Source: JANJUO01 sp942492935 (GTDB lineage: Bacteria > Bacteroidota > Ignavibacteria > Kapaibacteriales > UBA2268). Taken from it: a stretch of 64,000 bases of DNA. The position numbers and the translations under genes are program-made. Positions 8,375-17,708 of the stretch are shown piece after piece. Where the stretch lies: positions 682,001 to 746,000 of the forward strand of contig OW818654.1 of the NCBI GenBank assembly GCA_942492935.1. Reading direction: 5' to 3'. The notes under the pieces were generated by a model. It was not told where the DNA came from and did no database searches. It saw nothing but the letters and a program-made list of their open reading frames with translations. Every line of letters starts with the position of its first letter. Position 1 is the first letter of the stretch.

Positions 8375-9256
8375 ATGAAAAAAAAATATCTTGCATATCT
8401 GGCTTTTTTAGGTCTTGCTGGAATAGTACTATCTTGTAGTACTGCAAAAACCAAACCAGCAGAAACATTAATGTGGGAAGTTAAATCTGCCACAAATACA
8501 GTTTATTTGCTCGGTTCAATTCACTTTGCAACTGAAGATTTTTACCCTTTGCATCATGCTATTGAAAGTGCATTCGCTAAGTCAGATTTTCTTGCCGTTG
8601 AATTTGATATTAATAAAGCTGACCCAATGAAAATGATGAAATATGCCTTTTATCAAGATGGTAGTACGCTTAAAGATAAGCTTGATTCTACAACTTATTC
8701 GCAACTAAAGAATAAACTTGAGAAATTAGGTATTCCTGAAATGATGATATCAAGAATGAAACCTTGGTTTGCTGCAATGACTGCTCAAATTACAGAATTA
8801 ACCAATCAAGGATTTAACGCAGAATTAGGTATTGATAAATACTTTTTAACGAGAGCTAACGAACAGAAAAAAACAATTCTTGAACTTGAATCAATGGAAG
8901 AGCAATTGCAAATTTTTGAACAAATCGAAGCATTTTCAAATGAATTTATCCAGCTATCTCTAAAAGCTATTGCTGATACAGTCAGTAATCAAGACTTAAT
9001 TATTGATGCATATAAAAAAGCTGATATAGTGGCTATCGAGAAATTATTGAATGAAGGTACTGATGACGAAACAGTAAAAAAAATTAATTTCCTGATGAAT
9101 GACAATAGAAATTTCAAAATGCTTAAGAAAGTTGAAAATTATTTAGAAGACAGAAAAAATTATTTTGTTGTTGTTGGAGCTGCTCATTTAATTGGAGAAA
9201 ATGGTTTGATTAATTTATTAAATAAGAATTCAAAATATAAAATTATCAGACATTGA
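8375..9256 (+). CDS. TraB/GumN-family lipoprotein
   Basis: 293 residues with a lipoprotein signal peptide (MKKKYLAYLAFLGLAGIVLS-C). The family hallmarks are both present: the N-terminal YLLGSIHFA with downstream ...FLAVEFDI, and the C-terminal FVVVGAAHLIGENGLINLL. The conserved His and Glu residues resemble those of Tiki-type metalloproteases, which are distant relatives, but enzymatic activity in bacteria is not established. It follows the Rpn gene by 7 bases and precedes the TonB receptor gene by 19, so the three may share a transcript. The role is not known. Confidence 0.85.
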   Translation: MKKKYLAYLAFLGLAGIVLSCSTAKTKPAETLMWEVKSATNTVYLLGSIHFATEDFYPLHHAIESAFAKSDFLAVEFDINKADPMKMMKYAFYQDGSTLKDKLDSTTYSQLKNKLEKLGIPEMMISRMKPWFAAMTAQITELTNQGFNAELGIDKYFLTRANEQKKTILELESMEEQLQIFEQIEAFSNEFIQLSLKAIADTVSNQDLIIDAYKKADIVAIEKLLNEGTDDETVKKINFLMNDNRNFKMLKKVENYLEDRKNYFVVVGAAHLIGENGLINLLNKNSKYKIIRH

Positions 9257-9275
9257 TTTAAAATTAGGAATTATA

Positions 9276-11597
9276 ATGAGATTATTATTAGTTATATTTT
9301 GTTTATTTTTAGTTTTTTCAAATGCAAATTCACAGAATAATAAGGGTTCAGTTTCTGGAACTGTATCAGAATTGCTGTCTGGTGAATCGGTAATTTCAAT
9401 TTCTGTTGTACTGTATTTTGACTCCGTTTCAACCAGTGTTGCTCCCTTCCGTGGTAGCATAACAAATAAATTTGGATTTTATTCAATTCAGAATATTCCT
9501 GATGGTGTTTACAAACTTGTGGCAAAGGGTATATCTTACAAACCTTATATCGCAATTATTGAAATTAAAAATGGATTGACTGTAAGAAAAGATATTAAAA
9601 TTGAACGAAAGGATATAATGCTTGATGAAATTGTTGTTTTTGGGGATAAAGAAGATAACTCATTAACAAGAATGTCAAGTGTTACACTTGACCCGAGCTT
9701 TGTTTCAAAAATGCCATCATTGGGCGGTGAAACTGATATTTTCCGTACTTTACAATTATTACCCGGTATTAAGCAAGTGAATGAATTATCAAGTGGTTTA
9801 TATGTTCGTGGTGGCTCACCTGACCAGAATCTATATTTACTTGATGGTGTAATTGTTTATAATCCTTCGCATCTTGGTGGATTTTTGTCTGTTTTTAATT
9901 CTGATGCCATTAAAGACATTAAAATCATGAAGGGAGCATTTCCTGCTGAATATGGAGGAAGACTATCGAGTGTATTGGATATGACAATGAAAGAAGGTAC
10001 AAAAGAGAAAATGTCTGTAGCTGGTGGAATCAGCTTAATTAGTTCAAGATTAACAATTGAAGGTCCTATTGACGAGAAATCTTCATTTATGATTTCTGGG
10101 CGAAGAATGTACCTTGATTTAATTACCAAACTTGCTGCAGGCGAAGATAGAGATGATGTTCCAGTTTATTATTTTTATGATTTAAATATGAAAGTTAATT
10201 ATGAACTTTCTCCTTCAGATAAATTATTTGTAAGTGGTTTCCTTTGTGAAGATGTATTGAAAGAACCGCCAAGTGCCGATGGTAACTTTGATATTTTTTG
10301 GGGTAATAAAACCGCAAATCTGCGTTGGATGCACATTGTATCTGATAATTTATTTACCAATTTTTCTTTGATTTATACTAATTATAGATTTGGTACTGAT
10401 ATTTATGACAAAGATAGACCAGCTGATATGTTTAAAAGTAAATCTCATATCGAAGATATTATGCTAAGGGGAGAAGCTCAGTATTTTCCTGATGATGAAC
10501 ATAAATTAAAATTTGGTGTTGAAACAATATGGCACAACTTTTTATCAGATTTGAATATTGGAATTGATATTAATGACGAGGTACAAAACCTTTTTAAAGA
10601 GAAAAATATTACAACTTTAGAAGCTGCTGTTTATGTTCAAGATGAATGGACTGTTAATGATGTTTTAAATTTGAACATCGGTGGTAGAGGATTTTATTTT
10701 CAGGAAGGAAATTATTTCCAAATTGAACCACGTTTATCAGGTTCTTATAAAATTGACAACAATACTCATATTAATTCATCTGTTGCCCTTGCTCATCAGT
10801 TTCTGCATCTTATTGTTAGAAATGATATTGCATTACCTACTGATTTATGGTTCCCAACTACTGAAAAAGTTAAACCAAGCAAGTCATGGCAAGGTGTATT
10901 AGGAGTTGAGCATTTGCTTGATGATGGAAAATATTTGTTTTCTGCAGAATTATATTATAAAGATATGCAGAATTTATTAGAATACAAGGATTCAACAAAC
11001 TTCTCTCTTGGAATACCTTTTGAGGAACAATTTACATCTGGCAGAGGTGAAGCATACGGCTTGGAATTATTTTTAAATAAAAGAGCAGGTAATTTTACTG
11101 GTTGGATAGGTTATACTTTATCTTTTACAAAAAGATATTTTGATGAACTTAATAATGGGAAAATGTTTTTTCCAAGATATGACCGCACCCACGATGTCAA
11201 TATAGTACTTACATACAAAATTGGTGAAAACTGGGAATTAGGTGCTGCATGGTATTATGGTACAGGTCAAGCATATACAATGCCAACAGGAACTTATAGG
11301 TTTGAACCTATTGATGGCGGAGGGTATTATGATGAAAAATATCATTATTCGGATAAAAATGGTGTTCGCTTACCTGCATTTCATAAGTTAGATTTGAATT
11401 TTATGTATAAATTCAGATGGTTTGATGCACCATTTCAATTGAGTATAAATATTTACAATGTTTACAATAGGAAAAATCCATTTGCTTGGTATATTGATAA
11501 TGAATATTCACCAGATGGTATGAGTTCGAAAAAAGTTTTGAAACAGATTACACTGTTTCCATTTATTCCAACTATTGGTTTAAGTTTTAAGTTTTAG
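9276..11597 (+). CDS. TonB-dependent outer-membrane receptor with carboxypeptidase-regulatory-like domain
   Basis: 773 residues. A Sec signal peptide (MRLLLVIFCLFLVFSNANSQ) is followed by a CarboxypepD_reg-like beta-sandwich (about 22-105), a plug domain (about 130-240, with LYVRGGSPDQNLYLLDGV and AEYGGRLSSVLDM), and a long beta-barrel ending in a terminal strand with Phe (GLSFKF). Proteins of this kind import ligands such as siderophores, metals or peptides across the outer membrane with TonB energy. The next gene, 7 bases away, encodes a DUF4249 lipoprotein, the usual partner of this receptor subtype. The ligand cannot be read; the iron genes upstream are suggestive only. Confidence 0.9.
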   Translation: MRLLLVIFCLFLVFSNANSQNNKGSVSGTVSELLSGESVISISVVLYFDSVSTSVAPFRGSITNKFGFYSIQNIPDGVYKLVAKGISYKPYIAIIEIKNGLTVRKDIKIERKDIMLDEIVVFGDKEDNSLTRMSSVTLDPSFVSKMPSLGGETDIFRTLQLLPGIKQVNELSSGLYVRGGSPDQNLYLLDGVIVYNPSHLGGFLSVFNSDAIKDIKIMKGAFPAEYGGRLSSVLDMTMKEGTKEKMSVAGGISLISSRLTIEGPIDEKSSFMISGRRMYLDLITKLAAGEDRDDVPVYYFYDLNMKVNYELSPSDKLFVSGFLCEDVLKEPPSADGNFDIFWGNKTANLRWMHIVSDNLFTNFSLIYTNYRFGTDIYDKDRPADMFKSKSHIEDIMLRGEAQYFPDDEHKLKFGVETIWHNFLSDLNIGIDINDEVQNLFKEKNITTLEAAVYVQDEWTVNDVLNLNIGGRGFYFQEGNYFQIEPRLSGSYKIDNNTHINSSVALAHQFLHLIVRNDIALPTDLWFPTTEKVKPSKSWQGVLGVEHLLDDGKYLFSAELYYKDMQNLLEYKDSTNFSLGIPFEEQFTSGRGEAYGLELFLNKRAGNFTGWIGYTLSFTKRYFDELNNGKMFFPRYDRTHDVNIVLTYKIGENWELGAAWYYGTGQAYTMPTGTYRFEPIDGGGYYDEKYHYSDKNGVRLPAFHKLDLNFMYKFRWFDAPFQLSINIYNVYNRKNPFAWYIDNEYSPDGMSSKKVLKQITLFPFIPTIGLSFKF

Positions 11598-11604
11598 GTT
11601 AGTT

Positions 11605-12435
11605 ATGAAAAAAAATATTTCTATATTAATTTCAATTTTATTTGCAGGATTTTTATTAAACTCCTGCGAGCAAACAGTAACAGATGTTGATTTGCCCTAT
11701 AATGAGCAACTTGTAATCAGGTCTATATTAGTAGATGGAGTTACTCATAAAAATATGAGGATTGAGAAAACACTTCACCCATTGGAAACTTACTCCGATG
11801 ATAAAGCAATTTTAAGAGATGCAAAAGTGTCAATTTTTGATGGATTTGTTACTCATAATTTTACTTGTGATGGCGAATATTATTTTAATAACAGTTTCAA
11901 ACCACAATCTGGTTTTAATTATAAACTTACTGTAGAATGGAATAATAAAAAAGCAATTTCCGAAACAAAAGTCCCTGAAAAGCCAGCTTTCGACTCTGTT
12001 TATTGGTACAAAGACTACTCTAATAGCCATTGGGAAGGTCTTCTGTATGTATTTTATACACTTGTTTCTCCAAGTTCAAAAACCTATTATTTGGGTGCTT
12101 TAACCGACAATAGTTCTTACGTTATGAATTATACTGACTCAATTGGCGTTTGGCACAAAACAGATGTTAATGGAAAAGTTAGAGTAATACTCGGTACTTT
12201 TTACAATTTCGGACAAGATGAAAGTATGTTTATTAAAAATATTTATGACGATTTTACATTTGTTGTTACTGCTTATGATGAACCTTTTATTGATTATTTC
12301 AATACTCGATATAATAGCCATTCATCAAGTAGTATTTTTGGTATGGAAGGTACGAATGTTAAATGGAATATTATAGGCGATGGAATTGGTTTATTCTTAG
12401 GCTCTTCGGAATATAGAAATAAAATCAAATATTGA
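11605..12435 (+). CDS. DUF4249-family lipoprotein (receptor partner)
   Basis: 276 residues with a lipobox (FLLNS-C) after a hydrophobic signal. The pattern YNEQLVIRSILVDG, then KDAKVSIFDG-like and the PEKPAFDSVYW segment is typical of DUF4249 proteins. They are beta-rich and always found next to a TonB-dependent receptor in Bacteroidota. It begins 7 bases after the receptor stop. It is probably a surface or periplasmic lipoprotein aiding ligand capture; this is inferred from gene context. Confidence 0.85.
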   Translation: MKKNISILISILFAGFLLNSCEQTVTDVDLPYNEQLVIRSILVDGVTHKNMRIEKTLHPLETYSDDKAILRDAKVSIFDGFVTHNFTCDGEYYFNNSFKPQSGFNYKLTVEWNNKKAISETKVPEKPAFDSVYWYKDYSNSHWEGLLYVFYTLVSPSSKTYYLGALTDNSSYVMNYTDSIGVWHKTDVNGKVRVILGTFYNFGQDESMFIKNIYDDFTFVVTAYDEPFIDYFNTRYNSHSSSSIFGMEGTNVKWNIIGDGIGLFLGSSEYRNKIKY

Positions 12436-12485
12436 TAAATTTAAAATTCTAATAATGAAACTTAGTGTTAGTTGAAAGGTTCCAA

Positions 12486-13667
12486 TTAATTATTAATTTC
12501 TACCTTCATAATTGTAAAATCATCTTTCAAGGATTTTCCATTGTTTAAGTTGCGAACATAGTCGTATAAATTGTCTAATTCACCGTTTGAATCTTTTTCA
12601 TCTATAAGTTTTTTCCCGAGGTCTTCAATAGTCATATTTGAACCATCCGGCAATTTTGCATCATAAACACCATCTGAAAAGATATATATTTTTGAACCAT
12701 TTGCAATTTTTCTTTTTTCAGTTTTGAAATTGTAATTTTGCAAACCACCAATAATGAAATTTGCTCCAGACAATTTATCATATTTATTTGTGCCATTCAT
12801 TAATAATGCCGGATGATGTCCAGCAGATGCAAATTGCAATTCATTTGTATCAAGATTGAACACACCATACCAAATTGTAAAGTACATTCCATGGTGCTTA
12901 TTCATTTGAAAAATTTTATTTAATCCATTAAATACTTGAGATGGTTCTTTGAAATCCACATCAGGTAAGTTTTGAAAACGTAAAATATTAAGTACTGATG
13001 AGGAAAAAAGAGCAGAAGATATACCATGTCCACAAACATCTAACAAGTAAAATATAAAATTATTTTCATCAATTTTGAAATATCCCAATGCATCTCCGCC
13101 GAGTTTATCAGTAGGCACATACTTGTAAGAAGTTGTCAATGGACCATAAGAAATTTCTTCTGGAAGTAAAGATTTGAAAAATTGCCCTGCGATTACCAAT
13201 TCTTTTTTTAAACGATAATTAATAATAGCCATTTCATTTGCTTTTTTTTCGAGTTCCTCTCTTGCAAACTTCAAGTCAAGGTGAGTTTTGATTCTTGCAA
13301 GTATTTCAGCTTTATGAAAAGGTTTTGTAATATAATCCACTCCGCCAAGCTCGAATGCTCTAATAATATCTTCAGTCTCATTCTTCGCTGTTAAAAAAAT
13401 AATCGGAATGTTCTTAGTTTCCTCCAACTCTTTTAAACGTCTGCAAACTTCAAAGCCATCAACTTGTGGCATCATTACATCTAATAAAATTAAATCCGGT
13501 TTTATAAGCTTTGCAGTATCAATTGCTTGCAATCCATTAAATGCAACAGAAATATCATAGCCAGTTTCGACTAATGAATTTCCAATAACCTGTAAATTTT
13601 TGACAATATCATCTACAACCAAAATTAACGGTTTTTTTTCTTTTTTTATATTTTCATTTTCTTCCAT
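12486..13667 (-). CDS. Response regulator with PP2C/SpoIIE-type phosphatase domain
   Basis: 393 residues. A receiver domain covers about 12-130 (LVVDDIVKNL, phospho-acceptor Asp near residue 63 in LILLDVMMP, and DYITKPF with its Lys). A short coiled coil (135-165) links to an RsbU/SpoIIE-like serine phosphatase domain (about 180-390) with the metal motifs GGDALGY, LLDVCGHGISSALFSS, ASAGHHPALL and IYIFSDGVYDAK. Such proteins normally dephosphorylate an anti-sigma-factor antagonist in a partner-switching pathway. No anti-anti-sigma gene is adjacent. It stands alone, convergent with the DUF4249 gene. The REC domain is closely similar to that of the kinase at 36655-37944. Confidence 0.9.
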   Translation of the reverse strand: MEENENIKKEKKPLILVVDDIVKNLQVIGNSLVETGYDISVAFNGLQAIDTAKLIKPDLILLDVMMPQVDGFEVCRRLKELEETKNIPIIFLTAKNETEDIIRAFELGGVDYITKPFHKAEILARIKTHLDLKFAREELEKKANEMAIINYRLKKELVIAGQFFKSLLPEEISYGPLTTSYKYVPTDKLGGDALGYFKIDENNFIFYLLDVCGHGISSALFSSSVLNILRFQNLPDVDFKEPSQVFNGLNKIFQMNKHHGMYFTIWYGVFNLDTNELQFASAGHHPALLMNGTNKYDKLSGANFIIGGLQNYNFKTEKRKIANGSKIYIFSDGVYDAKLPDGSNMTIEDLGKKLIDEKDSNGELDNLYDYVRNLNNGKSLKDDFTIMKVEINN

Positions 13668-13860
13668 AATCTAAATTATTACATTTTTTCCAAATTTAAA
13701 AATTTCTTTTAAATATTTTTGAAATTATCTATAATTTTTAATTATTATTTGGTATTTATTAGATTATTACCAAATTTATCTTTAAATATATTTCATAATC
13801 AAACTAACATCAGCATTAGGAAATTGTTTCAGAATACATTTTCCTTGTAATTCTGAACTC

Positions 13861-15745
13861 ATCGAGTAGTAGGAGGAGTTACCTCCTCCGTCCTCTCACA
13901 CCACCGGACGTACGGATCACGTATCCGGCGGTTCTTAAATTTAATGATTTCTACTAGCTGTAACAAAGTCTAACATACTAAACAAATTAATTCTATCAAA
14001 GTATTTCTTCTTAAACCATACATTCATATGAGATGCTCCGCTATTCCACCAAGCTCCTCTGCCGTTATAAGCCGATTGCCTAACGCTGTCTTCGCTTAAA
14101 CCTAATTTCAGCATATTCTTATAACGTGTTTTAGGTTTCTTCCACTGTCGTCAGATTGTATTACGGAGACGTCTGCGTAACCAACCGTCTAAGTCTTCTG
14201 CAAATTGCTTTGTTTCTGTCAGTTTGAAGTAGTTTATCCATCCTCTGATAAATGGAGTTAGGGATTCTTTTATAAATCTTCCTATATTCCTGCCTCTACC
14301 CTGTCGGAAAAGTTGCTTTGCCTTTGACTTAAATCTCTTTACACTTTCTGCAGTTACTCGTATTTTAGGCTGCTTATGCCGTGTAAATGAGTAACCGAGG
14401 AATTTTCTTTGATATGGTCTTGCAACTGCACTTTTATCTTTGTTTACTTTTAACTTTAGGGTCTTCTCGACAAAGTCTGTGATTGATTCCATTACTCGTT
14501 AGGCGGCTTTTCTGCTCCTTACGTAGATATTGCAATCATCTGCGTAGCGGCAAAATGAGTGACCACGACGTTCGAGTTCCTTGTCGAGTTCGTCTAAAAC
14601 TATATTTGATAATAGTGGTGAAAGTGGACTTCCTTGTGGCGTGCCTTTCTCGCGGACTGTTGCGATTCCGTCTATCATTATGCCCGACTTTAAGTATTTC
14701 CTAATCAGTTGAAGTAAACATTTATCATTTACTTTACTCTTTATTCTCATTATCAGACGGTCGTGATTGACTTCGTCAAAGAAGTTTGCTAAGTCCATAT
14801 CTATTTCCCAGCGTTTTCCTGCATTCTGGTATTCTCCTGCTTGGGTTATTGCTTGTTGTGCACTTTTACCTGCTCGAAAACCATTACTGTTATTGGAAAA
14901 TTCCGGGTCAAAATATGGATTTAGTACTTGGTTTAATGCTTGCTGTATGAGCCTGTCAAGTACTGTTGGTATGCCAAGAAGACGCTCTCCGCCGGTTGGC
15001 TTTGGAATACTTATTTGTCTTACCGACTGTGGCATGTAGGTTCCATTCAACAATTTTACCTTAATTTCTGACCAATGTTTCTTCAAGTAAGGCATTAATT
15101 GGACTACCGTCATTTTATCAATACCCGGTGAGCCATTATTTCTTAATATGCTATCATAGGCTTGCTTCATATTGGTTCGTTCGACCATTCGTTCTACTAT
15201 TGTTGAGCTTTTAGGGTTAGGTAGCTCTATAACCGATGTTGGATTGCTTGTTCTCATAAATTAACTCCCGGATTCCGTCCGATACTTCCAGTATGAGATT
15301 TGAGTATTTCAACTCGCTTTTCTACAACTTGTTTCCGTAACACAGTTATATCTCCTTTCCTTAAATTTAAGTTCTGTCCTTTGGCAGTAGTCGTCTGCCT
15401 AATATAACTTCTGCTGACTTCTCTTAACTCTTCTTATCGCCTCGCAACGATAATAGCATATTGCAAGTTAAGAGATCTCACCGGGTAATTCGCACTACTT
15501 TCACGCTTATAACTGCCACATATACATTATAGCTTTCTGTGTAAGTATTTGACTTTAGAGATATTTGCCACCTCATCCAACTATAATGCCTCGTATGTGA
15601 TTCCTGTTCGTCAGTTCAGCGTTTTGCTTGTGGCTTCTTTCAGATTCATCCTCACAGATGACACCCTTGCCCTTGAGCTAACGATTCACTTTACCGGGCT
15701 CGCTGGAGACTTTCACTCCTTAGCAGTGAGACCTGCCGGTCGCTC
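13861..15745 (-). mobile_element. Group II intron (bacterial class C-like) inserted behind the atp terminator
   Basis: Read on the minus strand, the element starts at 15745 with GAGCGACC right after an 11-T run, and its 5' region carries the typical domain I start (GGCAGGTC..CACTGCTAAGG..GTGAAAGTC). It contains a reverse transcriptase frame. It ends with a domain V-like hairpin (13895-13935, GAACCGCCGG...CCGGTGGT) and a domain VI hairpin (GGAGGAGG...CCTCCT), with the 3' end near 13861 (CTACTCGAT). The second base of the 5' end is A where GUGYG is usual. Insertion directly after a terminator stem-loop and T-run, in the same direction as transcription, is the known target choice of class C introns. 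Ends are estimated to within a few bases. Confidence 0.85.
13941..15257 (-). pseudogene. Group II intron reverse transcriptase/maturase with two in-frame stops
   Basis: The frame from ATG 15257 to TAA 13941 would encode 438 residues, full length for an intron RT without an endonuclease domain. The RT part shows IPKPTGGERLLGIPT, GFRAGKSAQQAI, WEIDMDLANFFDEVNHDRL, TPQGSPLSPLLSN and the catalytic RYADD. The thumb/X domain follows (KFLGYSF, then FIRGWINYFKL). A TAA at 14499-14501 lies just behind YVRSRKAA, and a TGA at 14154-14156 replaces the Trp expected in RNTI-W-RQWKKPK. No frameshift is needed; removing the two stops restores a standard protein. The enzyme is therefore very likely dead, though the RNA could be mobilised in trans. 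Confidence 0.88.
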
Positions 15746-15782
15746 AAAAAAAAAAAGACTTCTCAAATTGAATCGAGAAGTC
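15746..15782 (-). terminator. Intrinsic terminator of the atp operon
   Basis: The stem GACTTCTC/GAGAAGTC (15757-15764 and 15775-15782) has a 10-base loop. On the minus strand it is followed by 11 T residues (15756-15746). It lies 28 bases behind the atpG stop. The group II intron begins on the very next base, so this terminator is the intron's 5' exon. Confidence 0.9.
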
Positions 15783-15810
15783 CATTAATAATCTAAATTT
15801 GAAAGAGAAA

Positions 15811-16698
15811 TTATGTATTTCTAAGTGCTTCAGCACCACCAACGATTTCAAGCATTTCTTTTGTAATTGCTGCCTGTCTTGCTTTGTTATATTGCAATTC
15901 GAGAGCTTTAATCAAATCATTAGCATTTCTTGTAGCATTATCCATAGCCATCATTCTTGCAGCATTTTCAGCAGCATTAGATTCAAGTAATGCACGCCAC
16001 ATTTTAATATCAATGAGTTTTGGAAGTAATTCATCAAGAATTGCTTTTTGGTTAGGTTCAAAAATATAATTTATATTGAAATTATTATCTTCTTTCTTTT
16101 CAACACCAGCAATCGGCAATAATTGGTTAAAAGTAGGAAGCTGTTTTAAAATATTGACAAAGTTATTGTTGAAAATAACAACTTTATCATAATCACCTGA
16201 TACATAGCAATCTACTATAGAATTTATAATATCTTTAGCAACATCAAATTTTAAATTTGTAAAAATATTAGGAAATTCTGCTATAACATTATACTTATTT
16301 TTTCTAAAATATGTAACTGCTTTTCTACCAACCGAAACAACAGATAGATGTGCATTTGGGTGATTAACCTTTACATCATTTTCAATATAATGAACCACTT
16401 CTTTAAATATATTAGTATTAAAGCTACCGCATAGACCTCTGTCCGAAGAAACCACAATTATAGCAATGTTGTGTACTTCTGCTCTGTTTTGTAATAATTG
16501 ATGGCTGTAATCATCTTCAATTGCAGAAACAAGATTATTAAGCATAAAATCAAGTTTCGATACATAAGGACGAGCAGATTCAATAGAATTTTGAGCTCTT
16601 CTTAATTTCGAAGCTGCAACCATTTTCATAGCTGAAGTAATTTTTGCTGTGCTTTTTACGGCTTTAATTCTGTTTCTAATATCACGTAGTGTAGCCAT
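15811..16698 (-). CDS. atpG: ATP synthase F1 gamma subunit
   Basis: 295 residues, normal for the gamma subunit, the rotating central shaft. The N-terminal helix begins MATLRDIRNRIKAVKSTAKITSAMKMVAASK, and the C-terminal helix has the conserved AAENAARMMAMDNATRNA and ARQAAITKEMLEIVGGAEAL segments. SSDRGLCGSFN is the Rossmann-core signature. It is the last gene of the operon, 31 bases behind hldD, and is followed by a strong terminator. Confidence 0.97.
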   Translation of the reverse strand: MATLRDIRNRIKAVKSTAKITSAMKMVAASKLRRAQNSIESARPYVSKLDFMLNNLVSAIEDDYSHQLLQNRAEVHNIAIIVVSSDRGLCGSFNTNIFKEVVHYIENDVKVNHPNAHLSVVSVGRKAVTYFRKNKYNVIAEFPNIFTNLKFDVAKDIINSIVDCYVSGDYDKVVIFNNNFVNILKQLPTFNQLLPIAGVEKKEDNNFNINYIFEPNQKAILDELLPKLIDIKMWRALLESNAAENAARMMAMDNATRNANDLIKALELQYNKARQAAITKEMLEIVGGAEALRNT

Positions 16699-16729
16699 TT
16701 ATACCTCAAAAATAAAATTCAAGTTTATA

Positions 16730-17695
16730 TTAATAAAAAGGAAAATTCTTAGATAGATGATTAATAACATAATCAGCAACAGATTCTTCCAAAGTCATAA
16801 AATTATGATTAATGTTCAAATTTATTAGTTTATTCATATCAGCTCGAGTAAAATACTGATATTGATTTTTAAGTTCATCAGGCATTTCTATGTATTCAAT
16901 CTTTGGTTCAATATCTAATGCTTTAAAAACTGCATTAATCAGGTCGTTCCAGCTTTTTGCTTCTCCATTACCAAGGTTGAAAATACCACTAATCTCATTT
17001 TTATTGAAAAGTTCCCATACTACATCAACAACATCTTTCACATAAATGAAATCTCGCTTTTGTTCACCATCTTCAAAACCATCTATATAGGATTTAAACA
17101 AATTTACTTGTCCAGTATTTTTGATTTGGTGATATGACTTATAAACCATCGAACTCATTGATGCTTTATGGTACTCGTTTGGACCGAACACATTGAAAAA
17201 TTTAAGTCCAGTAAATTTGTTTATCAAACCATTTTCAATTAACCACAAATCGAATATATGTTTGGAGAAACCATAACCGTTAAGTGGTTTTAAAGAATCG
17301 TAAATTTTATCATCGTAACCATCAAAACCATCACCATAAGTAGCAGCAGAAGAGGCATATATCATACGTATATCATTTCTTTCTGCATATTCAGCCAATT
17401 CTTTACTGTATTTATAATTGTTATCCATTAAATAATCAATGTTTTTTTCAGTAGTTGATGAACAAGCACCGAAATGAACAATGAAATCAATCGAAGCACC
17501 ATATTCATTATTTCTCAATTTTTCGCGAAAAACATCTTTATGAATATAATCGCGAAATCGCTTTCCAATTAGGTTTTTCCATTTTAATCCATTACCTAAA
17601 TGGTCAACAACGAGAATATCAGTAATACCCTCGTTGTTGAGCTTTTTCAAAAAGCATGAACCAATAAATCCGGCTCCACCAGTTAAAACAATCAT
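16730..17695 (-). CDS. hldD: ADP-L-glycero-D-manno-heptose-6-epimerase
   Basis: 321 residues of the extended SDR family. The NAD(P)-binding motif TGGAGFIGS opens the protein. ITDILVVDHLGNGLKWKNL is the HldD-specific continuation. The catalytic Tyr-xxx-Lys is in NGYGFSKHIFDLW, and the substrate loop in KFFNVFGPNEYHK. It makes the heptose precursor for the lipopolysaccharide inner core. It sits inside the atp operon, 13 bases after atpA and 31 before atpG, so LPS-precursor synthesis is probably co-transcribed with the ATPase. The final-step epimerase is the only heptose gene seen here. Confidence 0.9.
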   Translation of the reverse strand: MIVLTGGAGFIGSCFLKKLNNEGITDILVVDHLGNGLKWKNLIGKRFRDYIHKDVFREKLRNNEYGASIDFIVHFGACSSTTEKNIDYLMDNNYKYSKELAEYAERNDIRMIYASSAATYGDGFDGYDDKIYDSLKPLNGYGFSKHIFDLWLIENGLINKFTGLKFFNVFGPNEYHKASMSSMVYKSYHQIKNTGQVNLFKSYIDGFEDGEQKRDFIYVKDVVDVVWELFNKNEISGIFNLGNGEAKSWNDLINAVFKALDIEPKIEYIEMPDELKNQYQYFTRADMNKLINLNINHNFMTLEESVADYVINHLSKNFPFY

Positions 17696-17708
17696 TCTAT
17701 TCGGCTAC

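Noticed and set aside
14483..15039. Plus-strand open frames opposite the intron RT
   Set aside because: They are shadows of the RT frame and the intron RNA; no family pattern and no ribosome site.
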